From the NCBI RefSeq assembly GCF_000721105.1, contig NZ_JOEV01000055.1, positions 1-42,632 on the forward strand: a stretch of 42,632 bases of DNA, given 5' to 3'. Shown piece after piece: positions 18,701-26,386 of the stretch; positions within the stretch are counted from its first letter, which is position 1; the number at the start of each line of letters is the position of its first letter. Below the pieces are notes generated by a model that was not told the origin of the DNA, made no database searches, and saw nothing but the letters and a program-made list of their open reading frames with translations. Source of the DNA: Streptomyces cellulosae. GTDB taxonomy: Bacteria > Actinomycetota > Actinomycetes > Streptomycetales > Streptomycetaceae. Position numbers and translations under genes: made by a program.

Positions 18701-19675
18701 CTCGGCGACACCATGGACTCCGAACTGGACCGCAAGGTCGCCGCGAACGTCCCCACGGGGGTGCCGGGCCGAGGTCAGTCCCCGCAGAAGCTGCACTTCA
18801 TGGGCGCCGTACCGCGCATCGACGGCCTCACCTCCGACACGGACCTCTCCGACGCCACCCAGGCACTGGCCACCGAGGTGGCCCGCCACTGGCAGGCACC
18901 TCCGGCGCCCGAAGTCCGGCTCCTGCCACGCGAGTTCCCGGCACACGAGCTGCCTCCGGGCGACCGCTTCCCGCACCGGGGTGTCGCCTTCGCGCTCGAC
19001 GAGGACAACCTCGAACCGGTCTTCGTCGACTTCGAGCAGGACCCGTTCTTCCTCGTCTTCGGCGAGAGCGAGTCCGGCAAGTCCAACCTGCTGCGACTGC
19101 TGGTGAAACAGCTGACGCAGCGGTACGCGGGCAACGAGGCCAAGCTGTTCGTCATCGACAACCGGCGCTCCCTGCTGGACGCGACACCCGCGTCACACCT
19201 CGCCGAGTACATCCCCATGTCCAACTCCATGGACCACCACATGGCCGCCCTGGCCGACCTGATGCAACGCCGGACACCGACGGCGGACGTGACAGCACAG
19301 CAGCTGCGCGACCGCAGTTGGTGGCGCGGTCCGACGGTGTACGTGGTCATCGACGACTACGACCTCGTGTCGACCTCCAGCGGGAATCCGCTGGCTGGTC
19401 TGACGGAGCTGTTGCCGTTCGCACGGGACGTAGGCGTCCGGTTCATCATCGCGCGGTCGACGGCCGGCGCGGGCCGCGCCTCCTACGAGCCCTTCATGCA
19501 GCGCATGAAGGAACTCGGCGCCCAGGGCGTGGTCCTCGCCGGCGACCCCAGCGAGGGCGACCTGCTCGGCGGGGTCCGGCCGCGGGCGATGCCTGCGGGG
19601 CGGGGGGTCTTTGTGTCTCGGCGGCGGGGGAAGCCGTTGGTGCAGGTGGGGCTGGCGGAGGAGAAGGTGTACTGA
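15707..19675 (+). CDS. eccC: T7SS motor ATPase EccC, three FtsK/SpoIIIE domains in one chain
   Basis: The cytoplasmic motor that recognises and drives WXG100 substrates through the ESX membrane complex. The 1322-residue protein is full length and unsplit. Two membrane segments lie at about residues 40-57 and 62-82, followed by the DUF domain and three ATPase domains with P-loops GATGSGKS (473-480), GGPQSGKS (831-838) and GESESGKS (1119-1126). Only the first domain has a classical Walker B, LVIDEF with Asp586-Glu587. The second has VIDGW and the third VIDDY, in keeping with the known pattern that domain 1 is the working ATPase and domains 2-3 bind substrate. The start is GTG at 15707; a preceding GTG-rich stretch makes it less certain by a few residues. 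Confidence 0.96.
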   Translation: MSHIVVKRPPRALPSEVPTQEIVLQPPPELPRGNQESVLMQLLPTLGMGGSVVFFFTSGQPFMRIMGMVMIASTIAMSIAMVVRFRRGSQGQLADMRRDYLSYLAQTRRAAVDTAKAQRDAQYFLHPSPEQLWALVAEGSRVWERRTGDEDFAQVRIGLGAQALATAVVAPETAPVEQLEPLTAGAMQRFLAVHGTLDDLPMAISLRAFYHVTISGDPQSVRSSARAVTGSLAALHSPEDLLLVIAAGREALPHWEWAKWLPHVQASGAVDGAGSRRLIDSDTRELENLLASRLTGRPRFHPNAAPLPEEPHIVVVLDGLSLPPDSVLANPEGLQGVTVLEVVPGELTTGGGELSIVVQPDALHLESGHGVVYEGTPDTFSYESAEALARQLAPLRMASGGDDGEPLLANLEFTDLLNLGDAASVDTKRTWRPRSLAERLRVPIGLGEDGRPVMLDLKEAAQEGMGPHGLCVGATGSGKSELLRTLVLGLAVTHSSETLNFVLADFKGGATFAGMAQMPHVAAVITNLADDLTLVDRMGDSIRGELNRRQEMLRDAGNYANIHDYEKARAAGAPLQPIPSLILVIDEFSELLTAKPDFIEMFVQIGRIGRSLGVHLLLASQRLEEGRLRGLETYLSYRIGLRTFSAAESRAALGVPDAYELPNVPGSGILKFGTDEMVRFKAAYVSGVYRSGTQRGATGEGPLPVDRRPVLFTATEVPVQYAPVPQQRSAAEPEVDEALADTVLDVIVRRLEAQGPSAHQVWLPPLDSPPSLDSLLPGLAAVQGRGLTQPGYEGAGRLVVPVGLVDKPYEQRRDPLWLDFSGAAGHMQVVGGPQSGKSTLLRTIISSFALTHTPHEVQFYGLDFGGGGMSAVAGLPHVGGVASRLDPEKVRRTVAEVYGVLTRREEYFRSAGIPSIADFRTRRARGDISVTDQPWGDVFLVIDGWGNFRTEYESLDPVVLDIAARGLGYGIHVILTASRSMEVRASLKDHLMNRLELRLGDTMDSELDRKVAANVPTGVPGRGQSPQKLHFMGAVPRIDGLTSDTDLSDATQALATEVARHWQAPPAPEVRLLPREFPAHELPPGDRFPHRGVAFALDEDNLEPVFVDFEQDPFFLVFGESESGKSNLLRLLVKQLTQRYAGNEAKLFVIDNRRSLLDATPASHLAEYIPMSNSMDHHMAALADLMQRRTPTADVTAQQLRDRSWWRGPTVYVVIDDYDLVSTSSGNPLAGLTELLPFARDVGVRFIIARSTAGAGRASYEPFMQRMKELGAQGVVLAGDPSEGDLLGGVRPRAMPAGRGVFVSRRRGKPLVQVGLAEEKVY

Positions 19676-20807
19676 GGTGTTGTGCCGGGGGGCGTTGCGC
19701 GTTGATCGTGGTGTCAAGGCAGCCGAAGTCGAGCTCGGAGTGGGGCGGGGGCTGGTGATGGGCAGACTCTGGGACCGGTACGGAGTATCCCGACAGCCGA
19801 GTCCCACCGCTTCCGGCATTCGACGTCCGGGCCGCGTTGCTTGCCCTCAACGGTCCGGACGTTCCGTACCGCGTGCGCAACGCTCCTGCTGCCGCGAAGG
19901 CCGATCTGGTCGCGGAGTGTCGAGTTCCGAGGGTGGGCGTGACCCTCAAAACGCGTATGCGACTGATCCCGGAGAAGCACGAGGTACGGTTCCTCGCGGA
20001 GCGGCGGGAGAACCGTTCGTCCGACAACGCCGATGCACGGTACGGACGTGGACACGCACCCGCCTTGTACCGACAGTGGGAGACCGAGCACGGCCCTGAC
20101 GGCCGTCGGCACAAGGTCGAGACGTTCCGCTTCGACACGCGGGAGATGACTGATCCCTTGCGGAATGTGGTCCTCGGGGCGGGATGGGTCTGGCGGGGAG
20201 TGCTGACGCTCTGATCCACTGGTGGTGAGCGGGGCGGACCTGCGGTGACCATGGCCATGAGGCATTCGGCCTTGCGACAGTTGAGCGCCGGTCCGTCGAA
20301 TGTGCGCCTTCCGTGTACGCGGGGCAATTCGCCGGATTCGATTTCCGGTGCCCTGTAGGTCCCGGACGTAGCCAGGAGATCGTACTCGCGGTGGAAATCC
20401 GGGGCTGGCGAAGGAGTTGGACTGCTTCCGCGAGAGCGGGATTCCGGAGGCGCTGGGCACGCTCAAAAAGCCCCTTCAACGGGCTGGCGGGTATCCAGTC
20501 AGCCCGCCGGCACGGAGGTACGCCGGAGCGGTAGCTGACGGTGGCGTCCTGAGCGGTCGTCATGGCGCAATGCGAGGGCCGTACGAACGTTCCCGAGCCG
20601 GAACCAACGAAGAGCTGATAGAGGCTTTCAGGCGGAACCGCCGGTACCCATCACCGTGAAGTCAAGCCGCAGGGCGATGACTTGTGCAAAGTATGGTGAG
20701 ATCCGTGACATCGCTTGAAGCGAGGGCCACGCATCTGATCAATTGGTGGCTTGGCGGAACCGTCTGTCGGGACGGGCTTCACGGGGACACGGGGAAGGGG
20801 ACCGCGC
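19676..20807 (+). other. 1.1 kb gap with a decayed gene and no other recognisable content
   Basis: Between eccC and the next intact gene I find one degenerate coding remnant (19759-20214, listed separately). From about 20215 to 20807 there are only short open frames without recognisable protein sequence, ribosome-binding sites or strong hairpins. A promoter for the cassette starting at 20808 is expected near the end, but none stands out. Confidence 0.5.
19759..20214 (+). pseudogene. Remnant of a conserved Streptomyces hypothetical protein
   Basis: The open frame reads PPLPAFDVRAALLALNGPDV, then PYRVRNAPAAAKADLVAE, ..., VETFRFDTREM and AGWVWRGVL before its stop at 20214. It looks like a full-length small protein of a family I remember as conserved, uncharacterised Streptomyces proteins of about 150 residues. 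No ATG or GTG start exists in frame after the stop at 19756-19758; the first possible start is TTG at 19837, which would cut into the conserved start. An ATG at 19758 with a good GGGGCGGGGG site lies in a neighbouring frame, suggesting a frameshift near the 5' end. Function unknown. Confidence 0.5.
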
Positions 20808-21335
20808 ATGGCGTGGGACGAGTGGGAGCAGTTGAAGTCACAGGCGGCTCACGGGGAGTCGGCCCGGATGCAGCTGAACCAGTTGGAACCAGGTGGCGGC
20901 GGTGGCCACACCTCGGATCCCGGCTCCTACGGCGACCTCAAAGTCAGTCAGAGCGGTCTGTCGAACATCGGCAAGAAGGCGTTCGACCTCTACGACGACC
21001 TGTGGAACAAGGGACGCAGGGCCGTACCGACCAGCGAGACAGCCGCAGGGACCCTGTCCAAGGACGGCTTCGCGCTGGGCGGCGGGCTCAAGCATGTGGC
21101 GACGCGCTGGGACGAGCAGCTGGCATCCCTCAGGGACGCGTGCGCGCACATCTCCAACCACATGACCGTCACCAAGAAGCTGCACGCGGACGACGACCAT
21201 TACATCCGCCGGCAGATGAGCAGTATCGACCTGCTGGACGCGGGCTTTGACGAGAGGGTCGGCAAACCGGGCGAGAAGAACTCCATCTACGGCGACCACG
21301 ACGAGAAATCCGGTGAGAAGAAGGACAAGAACTGA
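20808..21335 (+). CDS. Small helical T7SS-cassette protein (candidate effector partner)
   Basis: A 175-residue hydrophilic, mostly helical protein with no signal peptide or membrane segment. It starts MAWDEWEQLKSQAAHGESAR. The middle has amphipathic helices (LSNIGKKAFDLYDDLWNKGR; FALGGGLKHVATRWDEQLAS), and the C-terminus is Lys/Asp/Glu-rich. The WXG100-like size and helix pattern, and the one-base overlap of its TGA with the next gene's ATG, suggest it is made with, and perhaps binds, the large protein behind it. This resembles the small partners encoded before LXG toxins in other bacteria. The ATG at 20808 follows GGGAAGGGG; an in-frame start at 20751 lacks one. Function is inferred from context only. 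Confidence 0.75.
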   Translation: MAWDEWEQLKSQAAHGESARMQLNQLEPGGGGGHTSDPGSYGDLKVSQSGLSNIGKKAFDLYDDLWNKGRRAVPTSETAAGTLSKDGFALGGGLKHVATRWDEQLASLRDACAHISNHMTVTKKLHADDDHYIRRQMSSIDLLDAGFDERVGKPGEKNSIYGDHDEKSGEKKDKN

Positions 21336-23647
21336 TGGATCTCGACGCCCTTCGTTTCGCCAACTTCAGCCAGCTCGACACAGCCATCGACGACTGGTCG
21401 ACCATGGTCGACGACCTCTCCACCCTCAAGGACGACGCCGAGAAGGGTCTCCGGGGCGCCGCCAACAAGGCCGAGTGGGCGGGCTACAACGCCACCGTGT
21501 CGAAGGAGTTCATCGGCAAGACGGCCGGCGAGTTCGCCGACGCCCACACACAGGCGACGTCGATCCGGAACATCCTCCGGGACACGCGGAACGAGCTGAA
21601 GGACTACCAGGAGAAGCTGAAGGACGCGATCGACCGGGGACTGAAGAAGAACCTTACGGTGGTGTCCACCGGTAACGGCGGATTCACCGTCACCATGAAC
21701 ATCCACCCCGATCGCGCCGCGCAGGGCACGACGGTTCCCGAGCACCAGGAGAGCGACGTCACCGCCCTGCGTGACGAGGTGCAGAAGATCCTCAACGGGG
21801 CTACGGAGAGCGACACCTCGGCCGATACCGTCCTGAGGGCCATCGTCGACCAGAGCGCAGTCGGCTTCTCTGACGCCAACTACAAGGATCGGGACTCCGC
21901 GGACAAGGCTGTCAAGCAGGCCGACGAGCTGGCCAGGCTGGCGAAGAAGAACCCCGAGGACATGACGGTCGAGGAGTTCGACCGACTCAACAAGGGCCTG
22001 AAGGACTACGCAAACGACGATCTGTTCGCGGAACGCTTCGCCACATCACTCGGCCCGAGCGGAACCCTTAACTTCTGGACCGGAATTAACGACCCACACA
22101 GTGCCTGGGAACTTGGGCAGAAGCGGGTCGGCCAGTACGACGACCTGCAAAAGAACCTCAGCCTCACGCTCGCCACGGCTTCACAGAGCGACAGCGCTGG
22201 CATGTCCGACTGGAAGACCAGGATGATCGACCTGGCCGACAAGCCGGTGGGCCGCAATGGCGGTTTCCCCCTCGGGGGCCAGGTCATGACCAACCTCATG
22301 CGGTGGGGCGATTTCGACGACCGATTCCTCGTCGACTACGGCGACAAGCTGATCGAGACAGAGAAGAAGTTCACGAACAACGGCCGCCATGGCGCTTGGA
22401 CACGCACCGGCGGCGACCCGCTCCTCAACCGCACGGGCAGCGACGCCGGCTGGGACCCCATGACGGGCTACCTCAAGGGGCTGTCCAATAGCCCGGACGC
22501 GGCAACCGAGTTCTTCAACGGCACCTTTGTCACCAAAGACGAGGACCACGATTTCACGCACGACACTGACGGTGACGGCAAGAAGGAAAAGAGGACTCTC
22601 AGTAACTTTGATTATCTGTTCGAGGAGCGTGACTGGCCGCAGGACAGGGACGCAAAGGGCGACGAGAGCATCGCCGGGCGAAACAATCTGGCTCTGGCGT
22701 TGGAGGCGGCGACCACTGGGCATCCGGCGGGAGAGATTCCGACGGCAGACACGCCTCCGCACAACGCCGAGCAGGCCAAGCTCACGCAGAGCCTCGTATC
22801 ATCCATCTCGGAAGATCCGACCCGCCTCACTAAACACGGTTACATGTCCGACAGCGTGGGTCAGATTGCAGCAGAATACATGCCGGACATTCATCGCGGA
22901 CTTCATGCCGGAGCTGAGGGCGAGGCGCAGCTTTTCCCCATTGCTGGCACAGCTGCAGAGTTGAGCGAACGGGACACGACACGTTTCCTCTACACGCTCG
23001 GCCGCAATCCCGATGGGTACGCGGCTGTGAATCTGGGACAGACCAGCTATACGACGCATTTGATGCAGTACCACTTCGAGCATCCCGAAGTATACGCCAA
23101 CGACCCGGCATTTGATCAGAAAGATCGCCTCAAGCAAGGAATCGACGACATCGCCCGAACCGCAGGGCAGATTGAGGGCGTGATCGGCGCAGGCCGCGCC
23201 TACGAGGGTGAACTCGAAGGCGGCGCCAAGGATGCCGACTACAACGCCAAGATCGAGAGTATCGGGACATGGGGTGGCACAGCTGTCGGTATTGGGGTCG
23301 GCATGGCAACGGCACCGCTCACTGGCCCAGGCGGAGCCGTTATTGGCGACTTGGCCGGCACGGCCGCTGACGAAATTATCAGTGGTATCACCGAGGGCTC
23401 CATGAAGGATAGTTCCGGAGAGGTCGTTTACCGCAACGGCGAAAAGATTGAGGATACTAAGTCCTCGACCTACGCGTCAGTTGAAGCGGCGGCCCAAAAA
23501 GCAGGAAAGAATTCTGGTCACAGCTATCCACTCATCGAGGCTTCCGTAGGAACCTCCGCAGAGAGCGGATTCGACAGCGCTCGCACGAAGATTCACGACT
23601 ACTTCGATGGCGAGGGAATTCCCAGGCAACTCGAAACGGAAGATTGA
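21335..23647 (+). CDS. Large WXG-domain protein, candidate T7SS effector
   Basis: A 770-residue protein with no signal peptide. The N-terminal ~100 residues are helical with W-A-G at residues 48-50 (KAEWAGYNATVSKEF), a WXG100-like hairpin of the kind that targets proteins to ESX systems. The long middle region is unrecognised. Near the C-terminus, residues ~645-687 form a Gly/Ala-rich hydrophobic stretch (GTAVGIGVGMATAPLTGPGG), possibly membrane-active. No known toxin catalytic motif is seen. DNA composition changes along the gene: a 60-base sample at 21421 is 72% GC but one at 23401 is 47%, suggesting a mosaic origin for the 3' part. Its start overlaps the stop of the gene before it, and an anchored protein gene starts three bases behind it. 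Confidence 0.85.
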   Translation: MDLDALRFANFSQLDTAIDDWSTMVDDLSTLKDDAEKGLRGAANKAEWAGYNATVSKEFIGKTAGEFADAHTQATSIRNILRDTRNELKDYQEKLKDAIDRGLKKNLTVVSTGNGGFTVTMNIHPDRAAQGTTVPEHQESDVTALRDEVQKILNGATESDTSADTVLRAIVDQSAVGFSDANYKDRDSADKAVKQADELARLAKKNPEDMTVEEFDRLNKGLKDYANDDLFAERFATSLGPSGTLNFWTGINDPHSAWELGQKRVGQYDDLQKNLSLTLATASQSDSAGMSDWKTRMIDLADKPVGRNGGFPLGGQVMTNLMRWGDFDDRFLVDYGDKLIETEKKFTNNGRHGAWTRTGGDPLLNRTGSDAGWDPMTGYLKGLSNSPDAATEFFNGTFVTKDEDHDFTHDTDGDGKKEKRTLSNFDYLFEERDWPQDRDAKGDESIAGRNNLALALEAATTGHPAGEIPTADTPPHNAEQAKLTQSLVSSISEDPTRLTKHGYMSDSVGQIAAEYMPDIHRGLHAGAEGEAQLFPIAGTAAELSERDTTRFLYTLGRNPDGYAAVNLGQTSYTTHLMQYHFEHPEVYANDPAFDQKDRLKQGIDDIARTAGQIEGVIGAGRAYEGELEGGAKDADYNAKIESIGTWGGTAVGIGVGMATAPLTGPGGAVIGDLAGTAADEIISGITEGSMKDSSGEVVYRNGEKIEDTKSSTYASVEAAAQKAGKNSGHSYPLIEASVGTSAESGFDSARTKIHDYFDGEGIPRQLETED

Positions 23648-23659
23648 CAGTTGAAACTC
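23603..23659 (+). repeat. Effector tail/junction sequence, copy 1
   Basis: The last 45 coding bases of the candidate effector gene including its stop, plus the first bases of the following gene. A second copy at 25457-25513 matches 47 of 57 bases without gaps. Confidence 0.85.
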
Positions 23660-24289
23660 ACCCACCCCAAAGCTCTTCTCGCTGTCGGAGCCGTAGTCGC
23701 ACTGGCCATCTTCGCGGGAGTTACATATAGTTTCAAACTTCCACCATTCAAGGAGAAAGGTGAGATCGAAGCAGGGGAAGTATGCTCTTCTTTGGGCTCT
23801 CCGTCCACCGCCGCCAATGCACTGAAAAAGGTACTGCCCGAGGAAACCTCCTACTCTTTCGACGACGATGTGGATCTTCGGACTGATGTTACAGACACGA
23901 ACTACGAGTCATCATGCTTCGTCACTGGAGGCGGGAAACAGCTGCTGGTTTCAAAGGCACGCTTGATGGAGGATGAGGCGGCAACAAGCTGGACGAATTG
24001 GGTCAAGGGAACAGCTTCGAACGAGGCCTCCACTCAATCACTCACACCCTTTATGGCCGGGGATACAGCGGTCGCATCCAGTAGGTTCGTGGCCATCTTT
24101 GTTCCTTGCACTTCCGCCGGGAAGGTCCCAGGCGGGCAATACAATCTCAGTGTTTCTGCTGAGTTGAAGCAGGCGGGAGACTCCAACGATGCCGCAGCGC
24201 GCGATGCGTTGATCAAACTGGCAAAGAATGCCGCATCGTACGCCTACGCCAAGGCCAAGTGCGATATGTCGCCCAAGCTTGGCGGGTAA
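23651..24289 (+). CDS. Membrane-anchored extracytoplasmic protein, candidate immunity protein
   Basis: A 212-residue protein with an N-terminal membrane anchor (ALLAVGAVVALAIFAGVTYSF, about residues 8-28) and a soluble outside domain with four cysteines (GEVCSSLG, ESSCFV, VPCTSA, AKC). The cysteine spacing and final helix resemble the lipoprotein encoded at 24827, so the two may share a fold. The start is TTG at 23651, three bases after the effector stop; no ATG or GTG fits better, and close spacing argues for coupling. Being exported and directly behind a candidate effector makes an immunity role plausible but unproven. GC is low for this genome. Confidence 0.75.
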   Translation: MKLTHPKALLAVGAVVALAIFAGVTYSFKLPPFKEKGEIEAGEVCSSLGSPSTAANALKKVLPEETSYSFDDDVDLRTDVTDTNYESSCFVTGGGKQLLVSKARLMEDEAATSWTNWVKGTASNEASTQSLTPFMAGDTAVASSRFVAIFVPCTSAGKVPGGQYNLSVSAELKQAGDSNDAAARDALIKLAKNAASYAYAKAKCDMSPKLGG

Positions 24290-24826
24290 CGTAATGACGA
24301 CGGCCTCTCCGACGAACGAAGCCGTCGCCTGCCCACAGGCCCCCCTTCCGCTGCGCCGGGCGCCTGGGTACGGGCGGCAGTGCCGAGCACGGCGGTGCTG
24401 ACCTACCGGCTGCCCCGTCAGAGCCGCTGGGTGAGTACGAGGGCGATCAGCGCGGCGGCTACGCAGAGCCCGCCGCGGTGCCCGGCATGAACGGATAACC
24501 CACGTTCGAGACGGCCCAGGCACCACGGTGAGACGCATGCTGCCTTCACCACGCCGATCCCTTGCCATTCCGGCGGAGCACCAAGTCCGTCCCCCTTCTG
24601 GATACGTTTGGTCCGCTCGCCATGCCGATGCCCGAGTTCAAAGAGCGACGCCGACCCTGCGATCTTCCATGTCTGAGCATCAGCGGGTGACGTTCCTGTG
24701 TCTGGACACTCACTCAAGACCGAAACCTGACATCAAGTGAGAGGAGCTCTTCATGTTCCGCACCCAACTCGACCAACCTGCGCGAATGCCCCGCTGATCA
24801 TACCTGGCCACCATTGAGAGACATTC
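24290..24826. other. 537-base gap, no supported gene
   Basis: A weak seven-base stem (24298-24304 with 24321-24327) follows the gene before it and may be a terminator. Open frames on both strands here lack ribosome-binding sites and recognisable protein sequence; the minus-strand frame ending near 24418 has a hydrophobic end but no supported start. Possibly a graveyard of rearranged sequence, given the decayed copy further right. Confidence 0.5.
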
Positions 24827-25369
24827 ATGAAACTTCACCGGACGGTAGCGGGAAATTCCAGTCTGGCTTCCCTCGCGGCCCTTGCTCTCTTGACCACAGG
24901 GTGTAGCAATGAAGAGCAGAAACGCGAGTATTCAATTCCTGGCACTCTGTGCGGAACGGCTGTCGACATGGAAGCTCTGACCCCGTTCCTTCCAGCCGGT
25001 CACAAAATCACCGTGAAAGACAACTCTTATTCAGGGACCAAGGGCTGCCAGGTCATTGTCGACAACAAGCTAATTCTGACCACCTCTCAGATGTGGCGGG
25101 CAGAGGGAAAGACGACTGCCTACACCGCAGCCAGAGAGTCCCTTGAGGCCCTCGATCATTCGGCGGATGGCGGAAGGTTTCGGTACTCGGACTACGAGGC
25201 GTTCGGCAAGACCCGCAACTGCGTTGACACCAAGTACAAGCAAGAGTTGTACACCACGATCCAAGCAGAAGGATCAAAATACCGGGACACTGAAGCCATG
25301 AAGCGTCTCATTGTTTCCTTCACCAAGGAGGTCGAGGGGTCCGTCGAGTGCACGGCAAGTGCATTGTAG
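24827..25369 (+). CDS. Secreted lipoprotein, candidate immunity protein
   Basis: A 180-residue lipoprotein precursor. The signal peptide MKLHRTVAGN... with hydrophobic core LASLAALALL ends in the lipobox LTTGC, so Cys26 should be lipidated after cleavage. The mature domain has PGTLCGTAVDMEALTPFLP, GTKGCQVIVDNKLILTT, GKTRNC and a final EGSVEC, giving four conserved cysteines. A truncated paralogue lies at 25498 and a looser relative at 23651. Function unknown; location behind the candidate effector suggests immunity or adaptor roles at the outer face of the membrane. Confidence 0.8.
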   Translation: MKLHRTVAGNSSLASLAALALLTTGCSNEEQKREYSIPGTLCGTAVDMEALTPFLPAGHKITVKDNSYSGTKGCQVIVDNKLILTTSQMWRAEGKTTAYTAARESLEALDHSADGGRFRYSDYEAFGKTRNCVDTKYKQELYTTIQAEGSKYRDTEAMKRLIVSFTKEVEGSVECTASAL

Positions 25370-25456
25370 CCAAGTAACCCTTTCTGCAGGGTACTAATTC
25401 CTCAACGCTCAGCAGGAACGGCAGTCCAAAAAACAGGAACACCGTCACCCACTCAT

Positions 25457-25513
25457 TTCGACGGCGAGGGATTTCCGAGGTAACTCGAGACGAAGGGTTG
25501 AGAGTTGAAATTC
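25457..25513 (+). repeat. Effector tail/junction sequence, displaced copy 2
   Basis: Matches 47 of 57 bases of 23603-23659 in register, including the effector stop codon and the following TTG start. In this copy the effector-like frame reads FDGEGFPR and then meets an early stop. The similarity fades directly upstream, so only the tail was kept. Confidence 0.8.
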
Positions 25514-25863
25514 TTCTCCTACGAACCAAGCGTGGGACCAAGCGGTGTGACGTGATCGTTGATGGCCGTCTAGCCGTCCGGCATATCCAGACTTACTGGA
25601 GCGGCGGGGAGAGCGCGTCCAGTGTGGCCGCTGCATACGACAAGATGGACGATAGTCAACTGACCGATGACGGTCGCTTTCTCTACTCCGGCACTGGCGC
25701 CGTGGGAAAGACCGCAACATCTTGCAAGTCCTCGGATCACCCGGATCAGAGCCTGTACGGCGTGGTCCAGGTATTCACACCTGATCGATCCGACGCCGAC
25801 GCGATGAAGAACTTCATTATGGCTTACAGCAAGGCACTTGCGGACTCCAACGAGTGCCAGTGA
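25498..25863 (+). pseudogene. Truncated paralogue of the 24827 lipoprotein
   Basis: The frame (121 codons if started at TTG 25498) aligns with the second half of the 24827 protein: GTKRCDVIVDGRL against GTKGCQVIVDNKL, DDGRFLYSGTGAVGKT against DGGRFRYSDYEAFGKT, and a shared C-terminal helix ending NEC/VEC. The signal peptide, lipobox and first cysteine region are missing, and the 5' end is fused to the displaced effector tail. Without an export signal it is unlikely to function like its paralogue, so I call it a remnant; a cytoplasmic product cannot be excluded. Confidence 0.7.
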
Positions 25864-25956
25864 TTGCCATCTCCTGACCGGCGTCACCCCGCCCAGCCGG
25901 GTGCCCATTCGCAGGCTGACTCGCCGCTTCTACCTGGCGCGGTACCCCTCTGAAAG

Positions 25957-26001
25957 GACACCGGGGGTGGGCACCTCCCGTGCGTGCCCACCCCCGGTGT
26001 C
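25957..26001. terminator. Bidirectional terminator after esxB
   Basis: A perfect 18-base inverted repeat (25957-25974 with 25984-26001) with a nine-base loop. It lies 15 bases past the esxB stop on the minus strand and also ends transcripts coming from the lipoprotein side. Confidence 0.9.
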
Positions 26002-26015
26002 GTGTTCTCAGCAGC

Positions 26016-26318
26016 TCACTGGAAGTAGCTTGCCGCCTTGAGGTCGCCGCCTCGGTAGTCACCGCTGGCCAGGGTGACCTTCTGGCCGATGCTCACCAGC
26101 GCCGCGTGGATGGCGGCGGCGTCGGTGTCCCATTCCTTCATCTTCTGGCCGAACGCGTTCGCGGCCTCACCCTCGAAGCCGGCGGCGGCACGGACTACCG
26201 CGGACTTCAGCGCCTGAATGTCCTCTTCGAGCTTCTTGGCCTGGTTACCGAGTTCGGTGGTGATCGCGTCGAGACCGCCGTACTTCACAGCGAGTTCGTC
26301 GTTGTGCACGTTGACCAT
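26016..26318 (-). CDS. esxB: WXG100 protein EsxB-like
   Basis: A 100-residue ESAT-6-like helical hairpin, secreted as a dimer with EsxA by the T7SS. The usual turn W-x-G is replaced by F-E-G at residues 48-50 (AAAGFEGEAANAF). Near the C-terminus, YRGGD (residues 88-92) fits the YxxxD/E T7SS export signal. The ATG at 26318 has GAGGAA upstream. It lies 68 bases behind esxA on the same strand and ends at a strong terminator. Which of the pair is called A or B follows the Streptomyces sequences I remember. Confidence 0.9.
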   Translation of the reverse strand: MVNVHNDELAVKYGGLDAITTELGNQAKKLEEDIQALKSAVVRAAAGFEGEAANAFGQKMKEWDTDAAAIHAALVSIGQKVTLASGDYRGGDLKAASYFQ

Positions 26319-26386
26319 GGTTCCTCATCTCTTCATGGGTTTGTCGCGGGCCTCGACGGCCCGGGGCATGCAGTGCGTGGGATCGC

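Noticed and set aside
20215..20700. Short plus-strand frames around 20313-20659
   Set aside because: Overlapping short frames without conserved sequence or start signals; not enough to call a gene or a remnant.
24418..24717. Minus-strand 99-codon frame with a hydrophobic C-terminus
   Set aside because: No ribosome-binding site, no family recognised, and it lies in a gap that looks rearranged.
20808..25863. Integrated mobile element boundaries (integrase, att repeats, IS)
   Set aside because: No integrase, transposase, tRNA or flanking direct repeats are seen; the GC drop alone does not show an element.
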